Assembly (NCBI GenBank): GCA_030448105.1
Contig: JAUJNP010000002.1
Coordinates: 67,248 to 131,247, forward strand
From: Acidimicrobiales bacterium
GTDB lineage: Bacteria > Actinomycetota > Acidimicrobiia > Acidimicrobiales > Iamiaceae
Length of the DNA: 64,000 nucleotides
Reading direction: 5' to 3'
In this document: positions 1-7,969 of the stretch, one piece after another
How the letters are laid out: every line of letters starts with the position of its first letter
Position numbering within the stretch: the stretch's first letter is position 1
Notes under the pieces: model-generated
Database searches by the model: none
What the model saw: the letters and a program-made list of their open reading frames with translations, nothing else
What the model was told of the DNA's origin: nothing
Position numbers and translations under genes: made by a program

Positions 1-157
1 ACCCGGATGGCGAAGCCGCTCCGGGGGAGCGCAGCGGAGGAGGAGCCCAAGTAGCACAGCTGCGCAGCCGCCAGGCGGAGCAGCCGGCGCCCATGACACC
101 CGGATGGCGAAGCCGCTCCGGGGGAGCGCAGCGGAGGAGGAGCCCAAGTAGCCCAGC
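1..157. repeat. 55-base direct repeat, two copies 97 bases apart
   Basis: Bases 1-55 and 98-152 are identical, and after one mismatch the match continues for four more bases. Each copy contains a short hairpin (cgctcc, ggg, ggagcg). The second copy ends just before the stop codon of the acyl-CoA ligase gene. The first copy starts at the window edge, so the array may extend to the left. I see no further copy in this window. This could be an intergenic repeat family or a local tandem duplication. Confidence 0.85.
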
Positions 158-161
158 CCAG

Positions 162-1694
162 CTAGCGCAGCGCCCGGCGGAGGACCTTGCCGGCCATGCC
201 GAGAGGGATCTCGTCTACGAACATCACCTTCTCCGGGCACTTGTAGCGGGCCAGGGAGCGGGCGGCGAAGGCGATCACGGCGTCCTCGTCGAGCTGTTGG
301 CCTTCGGCCAGCACCACGTAGGCCTTGACCGCCTCGCCGGTGTGGGGGTGGGGCACGCCGACCACCGCGCAGCTCTCGATGGCGGGGTGATCGAGCAGCA
401 CCTCCTCCACCTCGGCCGGGAACACGTTGAACCCGGACACGATGATGAGGTCCTTGGCCCGGTCGACCAGGTAGAGGAAGCCGTCGTCGTCGACCACGGC
501 GATGTCGCCGGTGCGCAGCCAGCCGTCGGCGGTGAGCGCCACCCGGGTGGCATCGGGGTCGTTCCAGTAGCCGCGGAAGACGTTCGGCCCCTTCACCCAC
601 ACCTCCCCGGCGTCGCCGACGAGGGCGTCGGAGCCGTCGGCGTCGACCAGGCGCACCGACACCCCCGGCAACGGGCCGCCGATGGAGCCGGGCCGGTAGC
701 CCATGCCCGTGGCCGAGGTCACCACCGGCGAGGCCTCGGTGAGGCCGTAGCCCTCGAGGATCTGCAGGTCGAAGCGGTCGCGCATGCGGTCCACCACCTC
801 GGTGGGGAGGCGGGCGGCGCCGGAGGTGGCTATACGGACCGAGCGGAAGACCGAGGCCCCGGTGTCGGGCAGGTTGGCCCAGGCCGCCCACATGGCGGGG
901 GCGCCGGCGATGACGGTGACCCCGTGGCGGACCACGGCCTCGGCCGCCGACTCCGGGTCGAAGCGCTCGATGAGCAGCACCGTGGAGCCGGCCATGAGCG
1001 AGACGCCGAGCACCACGTTGAGGCCGAAGATGTGGAACAGGGGCAGCAGCCCGAGGCTGACGTCGTCCGGGTGCTGCCGACGGGCCTCGCTGCGACTGAC
1101 CTGTTCGAGGTTGGCCAGGAGGTTGCCGTGGCTGAGCATGGCCGCCTTCGGCGAGCCGGCCACGCCGCTGGTGAACATCAGCACGGCGAGGTCGTCGTCG
1201 TCGACCTCCACCACCGGGGTCGGCGGGCTGGCGGCCAGCTGGTCGATGGCGACCGCCCCCTCCAGTACGCCGGTGGAGGCGTTGACGAGGTGCTCGAGGG
1301 CGGGCACGTTGGCCCGGTCGAGGGCGGCGATGCTCTCGCGCCCGCTGGGACCGGCCACCACGGCGCGGGCTCCGATGGCGGCGAGCTGGCGCTCGAGCTC
1401 GGCCCCGGGGCTGAGCGGGTTGAGGGGCACGGCCACCAGCCCCGCGCCCAGGACGGCGAGGTACGACACCACGAAGATCGGGTTGTTGGCGCACACGATG
1501 CCGACCCGGTCGCCGGGCTCCAGGCCCAGGCCCACCAGGCCGCCCCGCACGCCGGCCACCTCGGCCCGCAATGTTCCGTAGCTGATGGGCTTGCCGCGGC
1601 TGATCAGGGCAGGGTGGTCCTCGGGGTGCGGGTCGATCAGCGTGGCCAGGTTCACGGCACAGCAGTTGACCACAGGGCGCGGTTCGCGAGCCAC
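162..1694 (-). CDS. AMP-binding acyl-CoA synthetase (fatty-acid/acyl CoA ligase)
   Basis: ANL-superfamily adenylating enzyme that would activate a carboxylic acid with ATP and transfer it to CoA in the cytoplasm. The P-loop-like A3 motif reads FTSGVAGSPKAAMLSHGN, a variant of TSGTTGxPKG. YGLTEASP is the A5 motif, GWLRTGDIAVVDDDGF the A7 motif, and DRAKDLIIVSGFNVFPAEVE the A8 hinge. The C-terminal catalytic lysine lies in GMAGKVLRR. The 510-residue length is normal. The chosen start is GTG at 1694; a second GTG at 1655 (VNLATLID) is equally possible because the first 13 residues look non-conserved. It is last in a co-directional run proC, HTH, SAM hydrolase, small membrane peptide, ligase. The acyl substrate cannot be told from the sequence. 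Confidence 0.93.
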   Translation of the reverse strand: MAREPRPVVNCCAVNLATLIDPHPEDHPALISRGKPISYGTLRAEVAGVRGGLVGLGLEPGDRVGIVCANNPIFVVSYLAVLGAGLVAVPLNPLSPGAELERQLAAIGARAVVAGPSGRESIAALDRANVPALEHLVNASTGVLEGAVAIDQLAASPPTPVVEVDDDDLAVLMFTSGVAGSPKAAMLSHGNLLANLEQVSRSEARRQHPDDVSLGLLPLFHIFGLNVVLGVSLMAGSTVLLIERFDPESAAEAVVRHGVTVIAGAPAMWAAWANLPDTGASVFRSVRIATSGAARLPTEVVDRMRDRFDLQILEGYGLTEASPVVTSATGMGYRPGSIGGPLPGVSVRLVDADGSDALVGDAGEVWVKGPNVFRGYWNDPDATRVALTADGWLRTGDIAVVDDDGFLYLVDRAKDLIIVSGFNVFPAEVEEVLLDHPAIESCAVVGVPHPHTGEAVKAYVVLAEGQQLDEDAVIAFAARSLARYKCPEKVMFVDEIPLGMAGKVLRRALR

Positions 1695-1708
1695 ATGCCC
1701 AGCCCAGC

Positions 1709-1798
1709 TCAGCGGGCCAGCAGGAAGAACTGGATGACGGCGGCGCCGAAGATCAACAGCAGCAGGCCGGCCAGGACGATGGTCGTGCCCGGTCTCAT
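1709..1798 (-). CDS. 29-residue single-span membrane peptide (candidate)
   Basis: A short open frame starts at ATG 1798 and stops at 1709. It reads M-R-P-G-T-T followed by about 20 hydrophobic residues (IVLAGLLLLIFGAAVIQFFL) and ends LAR. This is the shape of a single-pass small membrane protein with a short polar N-terminus. It fills almost exactly the gap between the SAM hydrolase stop at 1809 and the ligase start at 1694, so it fits the operon spacing. I see no strong ribosome-binding site, and translation may be coupled to the upstream gene. No family is recognised. The evidence is composition and position only. Confidence 0.5.
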   Translation of the reverse strand: MRPGTTIVLAGLLLLIFGAAVIQFFLLAR

Positions 1799-1808
1799 CG
1801 GTGCGATC

Positions 1809-2681
1809 TCATCGGTGGGGCCGCTCCCGGAAGGTGACGGCGGTGACCGCGCCCGGGTCGTCCTCGAGCGGCGCCAGGTCGATGGCGTCGCCGGGACCGA
1901 TCCCGAGCTCCTCGGCGGCCGGGCGCCGGTCGAGCACCACCGCCACCAACCCGTAGGAGTCGACGACCAGGCCGATGTCGCCCGGGCCGACCTCGGCGAA
2001 GGTGCGGGCTACCACGGCCGATCGGCGGGTCTCCCCCCACCGCAGTTCCAGCCGGGTGCCTTCCACGCCGCCGAGGGCCTCGAGGTCGCCCGGGTCCACG
2101 TTGAGCTGGGCGTTGCCGAAGCGGTCGACCCAGAGCACCTCGGCGGCCAGGGCTCCGTCCTTGAGTTGGCTGAGGGGCATCATGCCGGGCCGGAGGCCGG
2201 CCACGTCGACCTCGGGGCCGAGGTCGGTGAGGGCCACGCCGTTGCTGAGGTGGGCGGCGGCGGGAGCGAAGACGTCGCGCCCGTCGAAGGTGGGCCCCGG
2301 CGCCGCAAGGCGGTGCGCCTCGCTGGTGAGCTCGACGGCGCGGGTGGCCCCACCCACCATGGCTACCGCCGGTGCCAGCAGCCCGTTGTCCGGTCCCACG
2401 AGCACAGACTCGCCGTCGCCCACCTCGACGGCGACCCCGCGGCGGGCGGTGCCGACCCCCGGGTCCACCACCGCCAGGACCACACCGGGCGCGAGGTACT
2501 GGGCGGCCCGGGCGAGGGTGAGGGCACCGGCTCGCACGTCGTGGGCGGGCACCTCGTGGGTGATGTCGATCACCACGGTGTCGGGTGCCAGTTGGCGGAT
2601 GACCGAGTGGACCACACCGACGAACTCGTCGGCGGAGCCGTAGTCGGAGAGGAAGGAGATGGTGGCCGGGCCGCGCTCCAT
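1809..2681 (-). CDS. SAM hydrolase / SAM hydroxide adenosyltransferase (DUF62 family)
   Basis: Member of the DUF62/fluorinase-like family that cleaves S-adenosylmethionine to adenosine and methionine using water or hydroxide. The N-terminal ISFLSDYGSADEFVGVVHSV is the usual family opening. VVIDITHEVPAHDVRAGA, VVDPGVGTARRGVAVE and VGPDNGLLAP follow in the normal order, and the C-terminal barrel contains DRFGNAQLNV. The 290-residue length is typical. The start is ATG at 2681. It lies directly downstream of the small HTH gene and is probably co-transcribed with it. The role would be SAM turnover, but no partner gene here pins down the physiological reason. Confidence 0.9.
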   Translation of the reverse strand: MERGPATISFLSDYGSADEFVGVVHSVIRQLAPDTVVIDITHEVPAHDVRAGALTLARAAQYLAPGVVLAVVDPGVGTARRGVAVEVGDGESVLVGPDNGLLAPAVAMVGGATRAVELTSEAHRLAAPGPTFDGRDVFAPAAAHLSNGVALTDLGPEVDVAGLRPGMMPLSQLKDGALAAEVLWVDRFGNAQLNVDPGDLEALGGVEGTRLELRWGETRRSAVVARTFAEVGPGDIGLVVDSYGLVAVVLDRRPAAEELGIGPGDAIDLAPLEDDPGAVTAVTFRERPHR

Positions 2682-2706
2682 GGCGGCCCGACGCTACCGG
2701 CCCGGC

Positions 2707-2901
2707 TCAGCCGGCCTCGGTGTAGCGGCTGGCGAGGTAGCGGTCGATGTCGTCCTCGCGGATCCGGTACGACTTGCCCACCCGGACCGCGCCCAGCTCG
2801 CCGGCCCTTATCAGCCGGTAGACGGTCATGTTCGACACACGCATCAGCGATGCGACCTCGGCCACGGTGAGGAACCGTGCTTGGGCCGGGAACTGCGCCA
2901 C
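2707..2901 (-). CDS. Small MerR/excisionase-type HTH DNA-binding protein (Rv0500A-like)
   Basis: 64-residue protein that is essentially one winged-helix HTH_17 domain: FLTVAEVASLMRVSNMTVYR, then LIRAGELGAVRVGKSYRI, then a short helix DDIDRYLAS. Such proteins (BldC and excisionase-like) bind DNA in actinobacterial regulation. The start is GTG at 2901, with GGAAGGGG about 10 bases upstream. It follows proC on the same strand. A proC-HTH pair also occurs in mycobacteria (Rv0500-Rv0500A), which supports a chromosomal regulator rather than a phage excisionase. The target is unknown. Confidence 0.88.
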   Translation of the reverse strand: MAQFPAQARFLTVAEVASLMRVSNMTVYRLIRAGELGAVRVGKSYRIREDDIDRYLASRYTEAG

Positions 2902-2993
2902 GAGGCATCACCCCTTCCAACTCCGCCCGTCACCGTACCGGCTTGTGGCTGGTGGGGAAAGAGGGGGCGCTGTGGCGTCGGCCCACGGGTCGC

Positions 2994-3791
2994 TCAGCTC
3001 CGCCCGAGGTCGCGGGAGCGCTCGGTGGCGGCGACCACGGCAGCGGAGAAGGCGGCCCGCACCCCGGCCCGCTCGAGGGCCGCCAGCCCGGCGGCGGTGG
3101 TGCCGGCCGGTGAGGTCACCGCCGCCCGCAGGGCCTCAGGGCCGCCGTCGGACTCGGCCAGCAGGCGGGCCGATCCGAGCAGGGTCTGGGGGGTCAGGCG
3201 GGCGCTGACGTCGCGGGGCCGGCCCACCAGCACGCCCGCCTCGACGAGCGCCTCGGCCACCAGGAAGACGTACGCCGGGCCCGAACCCGAGAGTCCGGTG
3301 ACGGCGTCGAGGAGCGGCTCGGGTACCCGCACCACCTCGCCCACCGCACCGAGCACCTCCTCGGCCCAGGCCAGGTCCTCCTCACCGGCGGCCGAGCCGG
3401 CGGCGATGGCGGCCGCGCCTGCCCCCACCAGGGCGGGGGTGTTGGGCATGGCCCGCACCACCGCCGCGCCGCTGGCCAGGGCGGCCTCGAGCCTGCCGAG
3501 GGTGACCCCGGCGGCGATGGACAGCACCCGGTCGACCTTGGCCGCCGCCACGGCCGAGCAGGCGGCGCCGACGTCGCCGGGCTTGACCGCGATGACCGCC
3601 CCATCGGCCTCGGGCACGTGGTCGCCCACGTCCACCTGCGCAAAGCGCTCGGCCAGCACGGCGCGCCGGGCGGCGTCGACCTCCACCACCGCCAGTTCGG
3701 CCGGCTCGGCCCACCCGGCATCGAGCAGACCGCCGAGCAGCGCCTCACCCATCCGCCCGCCGCCGAGGATCACCAGCCGAGCCCGGGCCAC
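2994..3791 (-). CDS. proC: Pyrroline-5-carboxylate reductase
   Basis: Catalyses the last step of proline synthesis, NAD(P)H-dependent reduction of 1-pyrroline-5-carboxylate. The Rossmann dinucleotide motif is LVILGGGRMGEALLGGLL at the N-terminus. AVKPGDVG and the signature VRAMPNTPALVGAGAAAIA follow. The dimerisation and active-site helix contains DAVTGLSGSGPAYVFLVAEAL, and the terminal TSPAGTTAAGLAAL segment is characteristic of ProC. The length of 265 residues is normal. The start is GTG at 3791. It heads the run that continues with the HTH protein and SAM hydrolase. Confidence 0.96.
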   Translation of the reverse strand: MARARLVILGGGRMGEALLGGLLDAGWAEPAELAVVEVDAARRAVLAERFAQVDVGDHVPEADGAVIAVKPGDVGAACSAVAAAKVDRVLSIAAGVTLGRLEAALASGAAVVRAMPNTPALVGAGAAAIAAGSAAGEEDLAWAEEVLGAVGEVVRVPEPLLDAVTGLSGSGPAYVFLVAEALVEAGVLVGRPRDVSARLTPQTLLGSARLLAESDGGPEALRAAVTSPAGTTAAGLAALERAGVRAAFSAAVVAATERSRDLGRS

Positions 3792-3970
3792 AGTTCGACG
3801 CTAGGGCAAACCACTGGGCGCCTCCCGACGCCGAGCAGGCGGCGGCCAGGACCGGCGGCACGCCGGGCCGGGTGCCGCCCCGCACTTCCCCGAACGGGAC
3901 GGCCCCCGGTCCGGCGTCCGAACTCTACCGGACGTTCAACATCGAAAGCAATGAAAGATGTCGAAATACC

Positions 3971-4432
3971 TCAGGCGAAGCGGGAGGCGAAACCGATCCT
4001 GAGGGCGGGCCGGAAGCACTGTTCGACGTAGGCGTACATCGACCCGAGTATGCGGTCGAGCTCGCCGGCGTCGACCGCGCCCACGGGGAGCTGGCCTACC
4101 AGGAAGACGGCGTCCTCGGCGCCGATGGCGAAGGCGGCCCCGAACAGCTTGAGGTTCCGGCGCAACAGGTGCTCGTAGAACCGCTGGTGGTCCTCCTCGG
4201 GCGCGGGCATCACGTAGGTCTCGTAGTGCAGCGTGCGCTGGCGCAGGGTGAACCACACGGTGAAGGTGTCCTTCTGCTCGCCGCGCAACCGCACGTACCA
4301 GCGGCGCTCGCCGGGCTCACCCCGGTCCACGACGGCGACGGTGGGGTTGGTGGCCATCTCGCCGGCGAGCCAGGCGTCGATGGTGGCTTCGAGCTCGTCC
4401 AGCTCGGCGGTGCTGAAGGCCCGGTCGCTCAT
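3971..4432 (-). CDS. YbjN-domain protein
   Basis: 153-residue cytoplasmic protein with the YbjN fold (type III chaperone-like alpha/beta). Diagnostic stretches are ERRWYVRLRGEQKDTFTVWF, LHYETYVMPAPEEDHQRFYE, LLRRNLKLFGAAFAIGAED and GQLPVGAVDAGELDRILGS. The function of YbjN proteins is not firmly known. In mycobacteria a YbjN gene sits next to mshA (Rv0487-Rv0486), and here it is about 0.6 kb from mshA with a DinB gene between. The start is ATG at 4432, divergent from the DinB gene. The 179 bases between proC and this gene hold nothing I can name. Confidence 0.87.
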   Translation of the reverse strand: MSDRAFSTAELDELEATIDAWLAGEMATNPTVAVVDRGEPGERRWYVRLRGEQKDTFTVWFTLRQRTLHYETYVMPAPEEDHQRFYEHLLRRNLKLFGAAFAIGAEDAVFLVGQLPVGAVDAGELDRILGSMYAYVEQCFRPALRIGFASRFA

Positions 4433-4498
4433 CAGGGGAAGTTACCGGCCGAGACGGCGGTCGAGGCCGATGTCGGGCCGCCATGGTGGAATGGCGGG

Positions 4499-5005
4499 AT
4501 GGACGTCGCTGCCCTGCTGCTCGAGCTCTACGGACGGATCCCTCCCCTGGCCCGGGCAGCGGTGGACGGCCTCGAACCTGAGCAGCTGACCCGGCAGCCG
4601 GTCCCCGGCGCCAACACCATCGGCTGGCTCGTCTGGCACCTCGCCCGCGTCCAGGACCACCACGTCGCCGAGCTCCTCGGTGTCGAGCAGGTGTGGACCG
4701 GCCAGGACTGGGCTCGACGGTTCGGGCTCGAGCCGGATCCGTCGAACACCGGCTACGGGCACTCCGCCGAGGAGATGGCGGCCGTCCGGCCCGAGGGCCA
4801 CGAGGCGCTGGTCGAGTACCTGGAGGCGGTGGACGCCCGGACGCGGGCCATGTTGGCCGGTCTCGGTCCCGACGACCTCGACGACGTCGTCGACCGCGGC
4901 TGGGACCCGCCGGTGACCAGGGGCGTGCGGCTGATCAGCGTGGCCGACGACAGCCTGCAACACGCTGGCCAGGCCGCCTACGGGCGCGGCCTCCTCGGGG
5001 CCTGA
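4499..5005 (+). CDS. DinB/DUF664-family protein, candidate mycothiol-dependent transferase
   Basis: 168-residue four-helix DinB-superfamily protein. The histidine pattern fits the metal site of this superfamily: TIGWLVWHLARVQDHH near residue 45 and a third histidine in DDSLQHAGQAAYGRG near the C-terminus. Actinobacterial relatives include mycothiol-dependent isomerases and S-transferases. Its convergent position 12 bases from mshA makes a mycothiol-using enzyme plausible, which is inference. The start is ATG 4499, preceded by a G-rich stretch. The frame is open further upstream, but that part overlaps the antisense YbjN gene and is not conserved-looking. Confidence 0.85.
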   Translation: MDVAALLLELYGRIPPLARAAVDGLEPEQLTRQPVPGANTIGWLVWHLARVQDHHVAELLGVEQVWTGQDWARRFGLEPDPSNTGYGHSAEEMAAVRPEGHEALVEYLEAVDARTRAMLAGLGPDDLDDVVDRGWDPPVTRGVRLISVADDSLQHAGQAAYGRGLLGA

Positions 5006-5017
5006 CCTCGGTGACGG

Positions 5018-6232
5018 CTAACCGCAGTCGACGAGCTGGCCGATGGTGAGGTCGCCGTAGAGCCGGCGCAGGCGGGCGGCGGTGGTGGACCACGTGTAGC
5101 CCCGGGCCCGGGCGGCGGCCGCCGCCGCCATCGACCCGGCCAGCTCGGGGTCCGAGAGCAGCACGGCGGTGGCGGCGGCGAAGGCAGCCGGGGCTCGGCT
5201 CTCCACGAGGAAGCCCGTGCGGCCGTCGTCCACCAGGGTGCGCAGGCCACCCACCGCCGCGGCCACCACCGGCGTGCCGCACGCCGCCGCCTCCAGGGCC
5301 ACCAGCCCGAAGGACTCCGATCGGCTCGGCACCAGGCAGACGTCGGCGGCCCGGTAGTAGGTGGAGAGCAGGTGGTGGGGCTGCGGGGCCACGAAGCGGA
5401 CCTGGTCGGCGACCCCCAGGTCCTCGGCCAGCCCCCGCACCCGGGCCAGCTCGTCGTCCCCCTCGACCCCGCTGGGCCCGCCCACGACCACGAGGGTGGC
5501 GTCGTCCCGGCCGAGGCCGGCCAGCGCGCCGACGGCCACGTCGAGGCCCTTGAGGGGCTGTATGCGACCCACGAACAGCAGCACCGGGTGACCCGCGGCC
5601 AGGCCGAGGGCGGCCCGGGCCCCCCCACGGTCGCCAGGGGAGAAGAAGGCGTGGTCCACGCCGGGGGCGACGATCTCGACCCGGGACGCCGGGGCGCCGT
5701 AGAGGCGCTCGAGCTGCTCGGCCTCGGCGGCACAGGAGGCGAGGATGGCGTCGGAGCAGGCGATGACGTCGGTCTCGGCCTCGATGCGGCGCTGAGGCTC
5801 GGGGTCGCCGGTCTCCGCCTTCACCCGCGCCAGGGTGTGGAACGTCGACACCAGGGGCAGGTCCAGCTCGTGCTTGAGGCGGTGCCCGGCCAGGCCCGAG
5901 AGCCAGTAGTTGGCGTGCAGGGCGTCGGTGCCGCCGGTGGTGGCGAGGTGGTCGAGGACGCCGTCGGCGAAGTCGTCGACGAAGCCGGGCAGGTCCTCCT
6001 TTGCCAGCCCCGGGGGACCGGCGGGGACGTGCACCACCCGGAAGCCGGGCTCCACCGCCACCACCTCGGGAAGGTCCTCGGACCAGCGCCGCACGTAGAC
6101 GGTGCAGTCGACGCCGGCCTGGGCGAGAGAGGACACCAGCTCGCGCACGTAGACGTTCATCCCCCCGCTGTCGCCTGTGCCCGGCTGGGCCAGCGGCGAG
6201 GAGTGCAGGGACAGGACGGCGAGACGGCGCAC
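5018..6232 (-). CDS. mshA: D-inositol-3-phosphate glycosyltransferase (mycothiol synthesis)
   Basis: First committed step of mycothiol synthesis: transfer of GlcNAc from UDP-GlcNAc to 1L-myo-inositol 1-phosphate (GT4 family, GT-B fold). The N-terminal SSPLAQPGTGDSGGMNVYVR is a close match to MshA. HANYWLSG, LVSTFHTLARVKA, ETDVIACSD and PGVDHAFFSPGDR follow. The GT4 donor-site signature is SRSESFGLVALEAAACGTPV. The start is GTG 6232, eight bases after the XRE gene stop, and gives 404 residues. The longer open frame upstream runs antisense-like through the XRE gene and is rejected. It is probably co-transcribed with the XRE regulator. Confidence 0.95.
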   Translation of the reverse strand: MRRLAVLSLHSSPLAQPGTGDSGGMNVYVRELVSSLAQAGVDCTVYVRRWSEDLPEVVAVEPGFRVVHVPAGPPGLAKEDLPGFVDDFADGVLDHLATTGGTDALHANYWLSGLAGHRLKHELDLPLVSTFHTLARVKAETGDPEPQRRIEAETDVIACSDAILASCAAEAEQLERLYGAPASRVEIVAPGVDHAFFSPGDRGGARAALGLAAGHPVLLFVGRIQPLKGLDVAVGALAGLGRDDATLVVVGGPSGVEGDDELARVRGLAEDLGVADQVRFVAPQPHHLLSTYYRAADVCLVPSRSESFGLVALEAAACGTPVVAAAVGGLRTLVDDGRTGFLVESRAPAAFAAATAVLLSDPELAGSMAAAAAARARGYTWSTTAARLRRLYGDLTIGQLVDCG

Positions 6233-6240
6233 GACGGCAG

Positions 6241-6630
6241 CTAACGCCCGGCACCGGCCACTGATTCCTCGCCCGCCGAACGGTCGGGTCGGCCGCTGCG
6301 GAACGACTGGTAGATCGAGATGAGGGTGCGCTTCTGCTCCTCGCTGAGCCACGGGTCGCGGCGGATCTCCCCCGCCAGGTCGGACTCGCCGTCGGGCTCG
6401 TCGAGGATGCCGGCCCGGATGTAGAGGGTTTCCGAGCTGATCTCCAGGGCCCGGGCGATCTGCTGGAGGATCTCCGCCGACGGCTTGCGCAGGCCCCGCT
6501 CGATCTGGCTGAGGTAGGGGTTCGAGATGCCGGCCATCTCCGAGAGCTTGCGCAACGACAGGTGCCCGACGCGCCGCTGCTCCCGGATGAACTCGCCGAG
6601 GTCGCGCCACCGCTGCTCGAGCTCGTTCAT
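6241..6630 (-). CDS. XRE-family transcriptional regulator
   Basis: 129-residue DNA-binding protein. The HTH_3 domain spans about residues 12-66 and reads LGEFIREQRRVGHLSLRKLS, then EMAGISNPYLSQIERGLRKP, then SAEILQQIARALEIS. The C-terminal part (LAGEIRRDPWLSEEQKRTLI) is a helical tail common in actinobacterial relatives. The start is ATG 6630; an in-frame GTG at 6639 would add three residues. It overlaps the mshA promoter region and is followed after eight bases by mshA, so it may influence mshA (inference). Confidence 0.88.
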   Translation of the reverse strand: MNELEQRWRDLGEFIREQRRVGHLSLRKLSEMAGISNPYLSQIERGLRKPSAEILQQIARALEISSETLYIRAGILDEPDGESDLAGEIRRDPWLSEEQKRTLISIYQSFRSGRPDRSAGEESVAGAGR

Positions 6631-6681
6631 GGGAGCCACGGTAGGCCAGCACGGCCTGGACCAGGCAACTGCGCAGAGGGG

Positions 6682-7884
6682 CTAGCGGGCGAGGTGCTGG
6701 AGGTAGAGACCGATCAGGAACGCCCACAGCGGGGCCAGGAGGAGCAGGGAGTCGAGGCGTCGGAGGGCGGGGGCGGGCGCGTCGGCCGAGGGCAGCACGG
6801 CCGAGCCGAGGAGTTGGCCGACCGGGCAGGCGAGGGCGGCCAGAGCGCCGAAGACGAGGGCGTCGGTGCCGCCGAAGGGCGAGAGCTGGAGGGCGGCGAT
6901 GACGAAGGTGGTGACGGCGACGGCCGCGACCCCCGCGGCGGGACCTTCCAGGCTGCTGGCGGCCCCCGAGCCGACCAGGTAGTCGCCTACCTCATATGAG
7001 GCGACCAGCAGCAGCAAGGCGACGGTCGCCCCCACGTCGAGGCGCAGGGTGAGCACCACCCCCGCCCCCGCCATGCCGGCAAAGGCTCCGCTCTGCACGG
7101 TGGTCCCGGCCGCCTCCACCAACGAGGCGCCCCGGGGCAACACGACGGCATGGGCCACGGCGGCGACGGCGGCGAAGGTGACCAGCCCGAGCCCGAGGAG
7201 GCCGGGGCCGAACGCCGCCGCCACCGGCAGGACGGCGCCGCCGGCGGCCGCCAGCCGGGGGTGGGCGCCCGACCCGCGGAGCCGCCAGGCGGTGGCCGTC
7301 TGGAGGCCGGCCCAGGCCGCCGCCACCGCGTAGATCGGGACGAGCAGGAGCGGCCCCACCGCCACCGCCACCACGACGGCGATGAACCAGGCGAGGCCCA
7401 GGCGCACCCGCGGTCCGTCGATGTCGTAGACGACGGCGTAGCGGCGGCGTAGCACCGTGGCGGGGGTCGGCCGGTCGGAACTCCGGCGGGTGCGGCGCCG
7501 GGCGGTGACCGGCTCGACGGTGGTGGTGGTCGACGCCCGCCGGGGGCGGACGCGGTCCACGGCCGCCGTCGGGGGTCCGGCGGCCGAAGGGGGCAGCGGT
7601 GCCCGTCGGGGCGCTCGCGCTCCCCGGGCGCCTCCGGCGCCGGCGCCCGCTCCGCCCGACACGGGGGGGAGGACCGCCACCTCGTCGTCGTCGGACACGC
7701 CCTGGTCGAGGTCGGTGGCCTCGCCGTTGCACCAGATCTGGCAACGTTCGAGAACGGCGGCGAAGTCCGGCCCGTACCGTCGCCGGGCGGCGGCCAGCAC
7801 CTCTCCGACGGTCGCACCGGGAAGGGTGTCTCGACCGGTGCCGGCGGCGTCTCGGGCGGAGGCGAAGAGCCGGAGGACGGCCAT
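6682..7884 (-). CDS. MoaD/ThiS ubiquitin-like domain fused to a CdsA-like multispan membrane domain
   Basis: About residues 1-78 form a MoaD-like sulfur-carrier domain: MAVLRLFASARDAAGTGRDT through EVAVLPPVSGG, which ends in the double glycine used by MoaD for thiocarboxylate formation. Here the Gly-Gly is internal. It is followed by about 90 residues of Ala/Pro/Arg-rich linker and about eight hydrophobic segments. The C-terminal part (SPFGGTDALVFGALAALACP and PLWAFLIGLYLQHLAR) resembles phosphatidate cytidylyltransferase topology, but I cannot see the full CdsA signature. The start is ATG 7884. Either the carrier is released by proteolysis or it has a structural role. The membrane part is assigned only by resemblance. 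Confidence 0.75.
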   Translation of the reverse strand: MAVLRLFASARDAAGTGRDTLPGATVGEVLAAARRRYGPDFAAVLERCQIWCNGEATDLDQGVSDDDEVAVLPPVSGGAGAGAGGARGARAPRRAPLPPSAAGPPTAAVDRVRPRRASTTTTVEPVTARRRTRRSSDRPTPATVLRRRYAVVYDIDGPRVRLGLAWFIAVVVAVAVGPLLLVPIYAVAAAWAGLQTATAWRLRGSGAHPRLAAAGGAVLPVAAAFGPGLLGLGLVTFAAVAAVAHAVVLPRGASLVEAAGTTVQSGAFAGMAGAGVVLTLRLDVGATVALLLLVASYEVGDYLVGSGAASSLEGPAAGVAAVAVTTFVIAALQLSPFGGTDALVFGALAALACPVGQLLGSAVLPSADAPAPALRRLDSLLLLAPLWAFLIGLYLQHLAR

Positions 7885-7969
7885 AGACAACGGCAGAGCC
7901 TACGTGAGCTGTGCCACCGGGCGACCGCCGTGCCCGGCGGCAGTGCTGCTGGCGCGTACGGTGCGTCGG

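Noticed and set aside
93-2870. 925-residue plus-strand open frame and similar long frames antisense to good genes
   Set aside because: His/Gly/Arg/Val-rich, no domain, and antisense to the acyl-CoA ligase and SAM hydrolase; a high-GC shadow.
2707-2901. Phage excisionase
   Set aside because: Housekeeping context beside proC and the similar pair in mycobacteria argue for a chromosomal HTH regulator.
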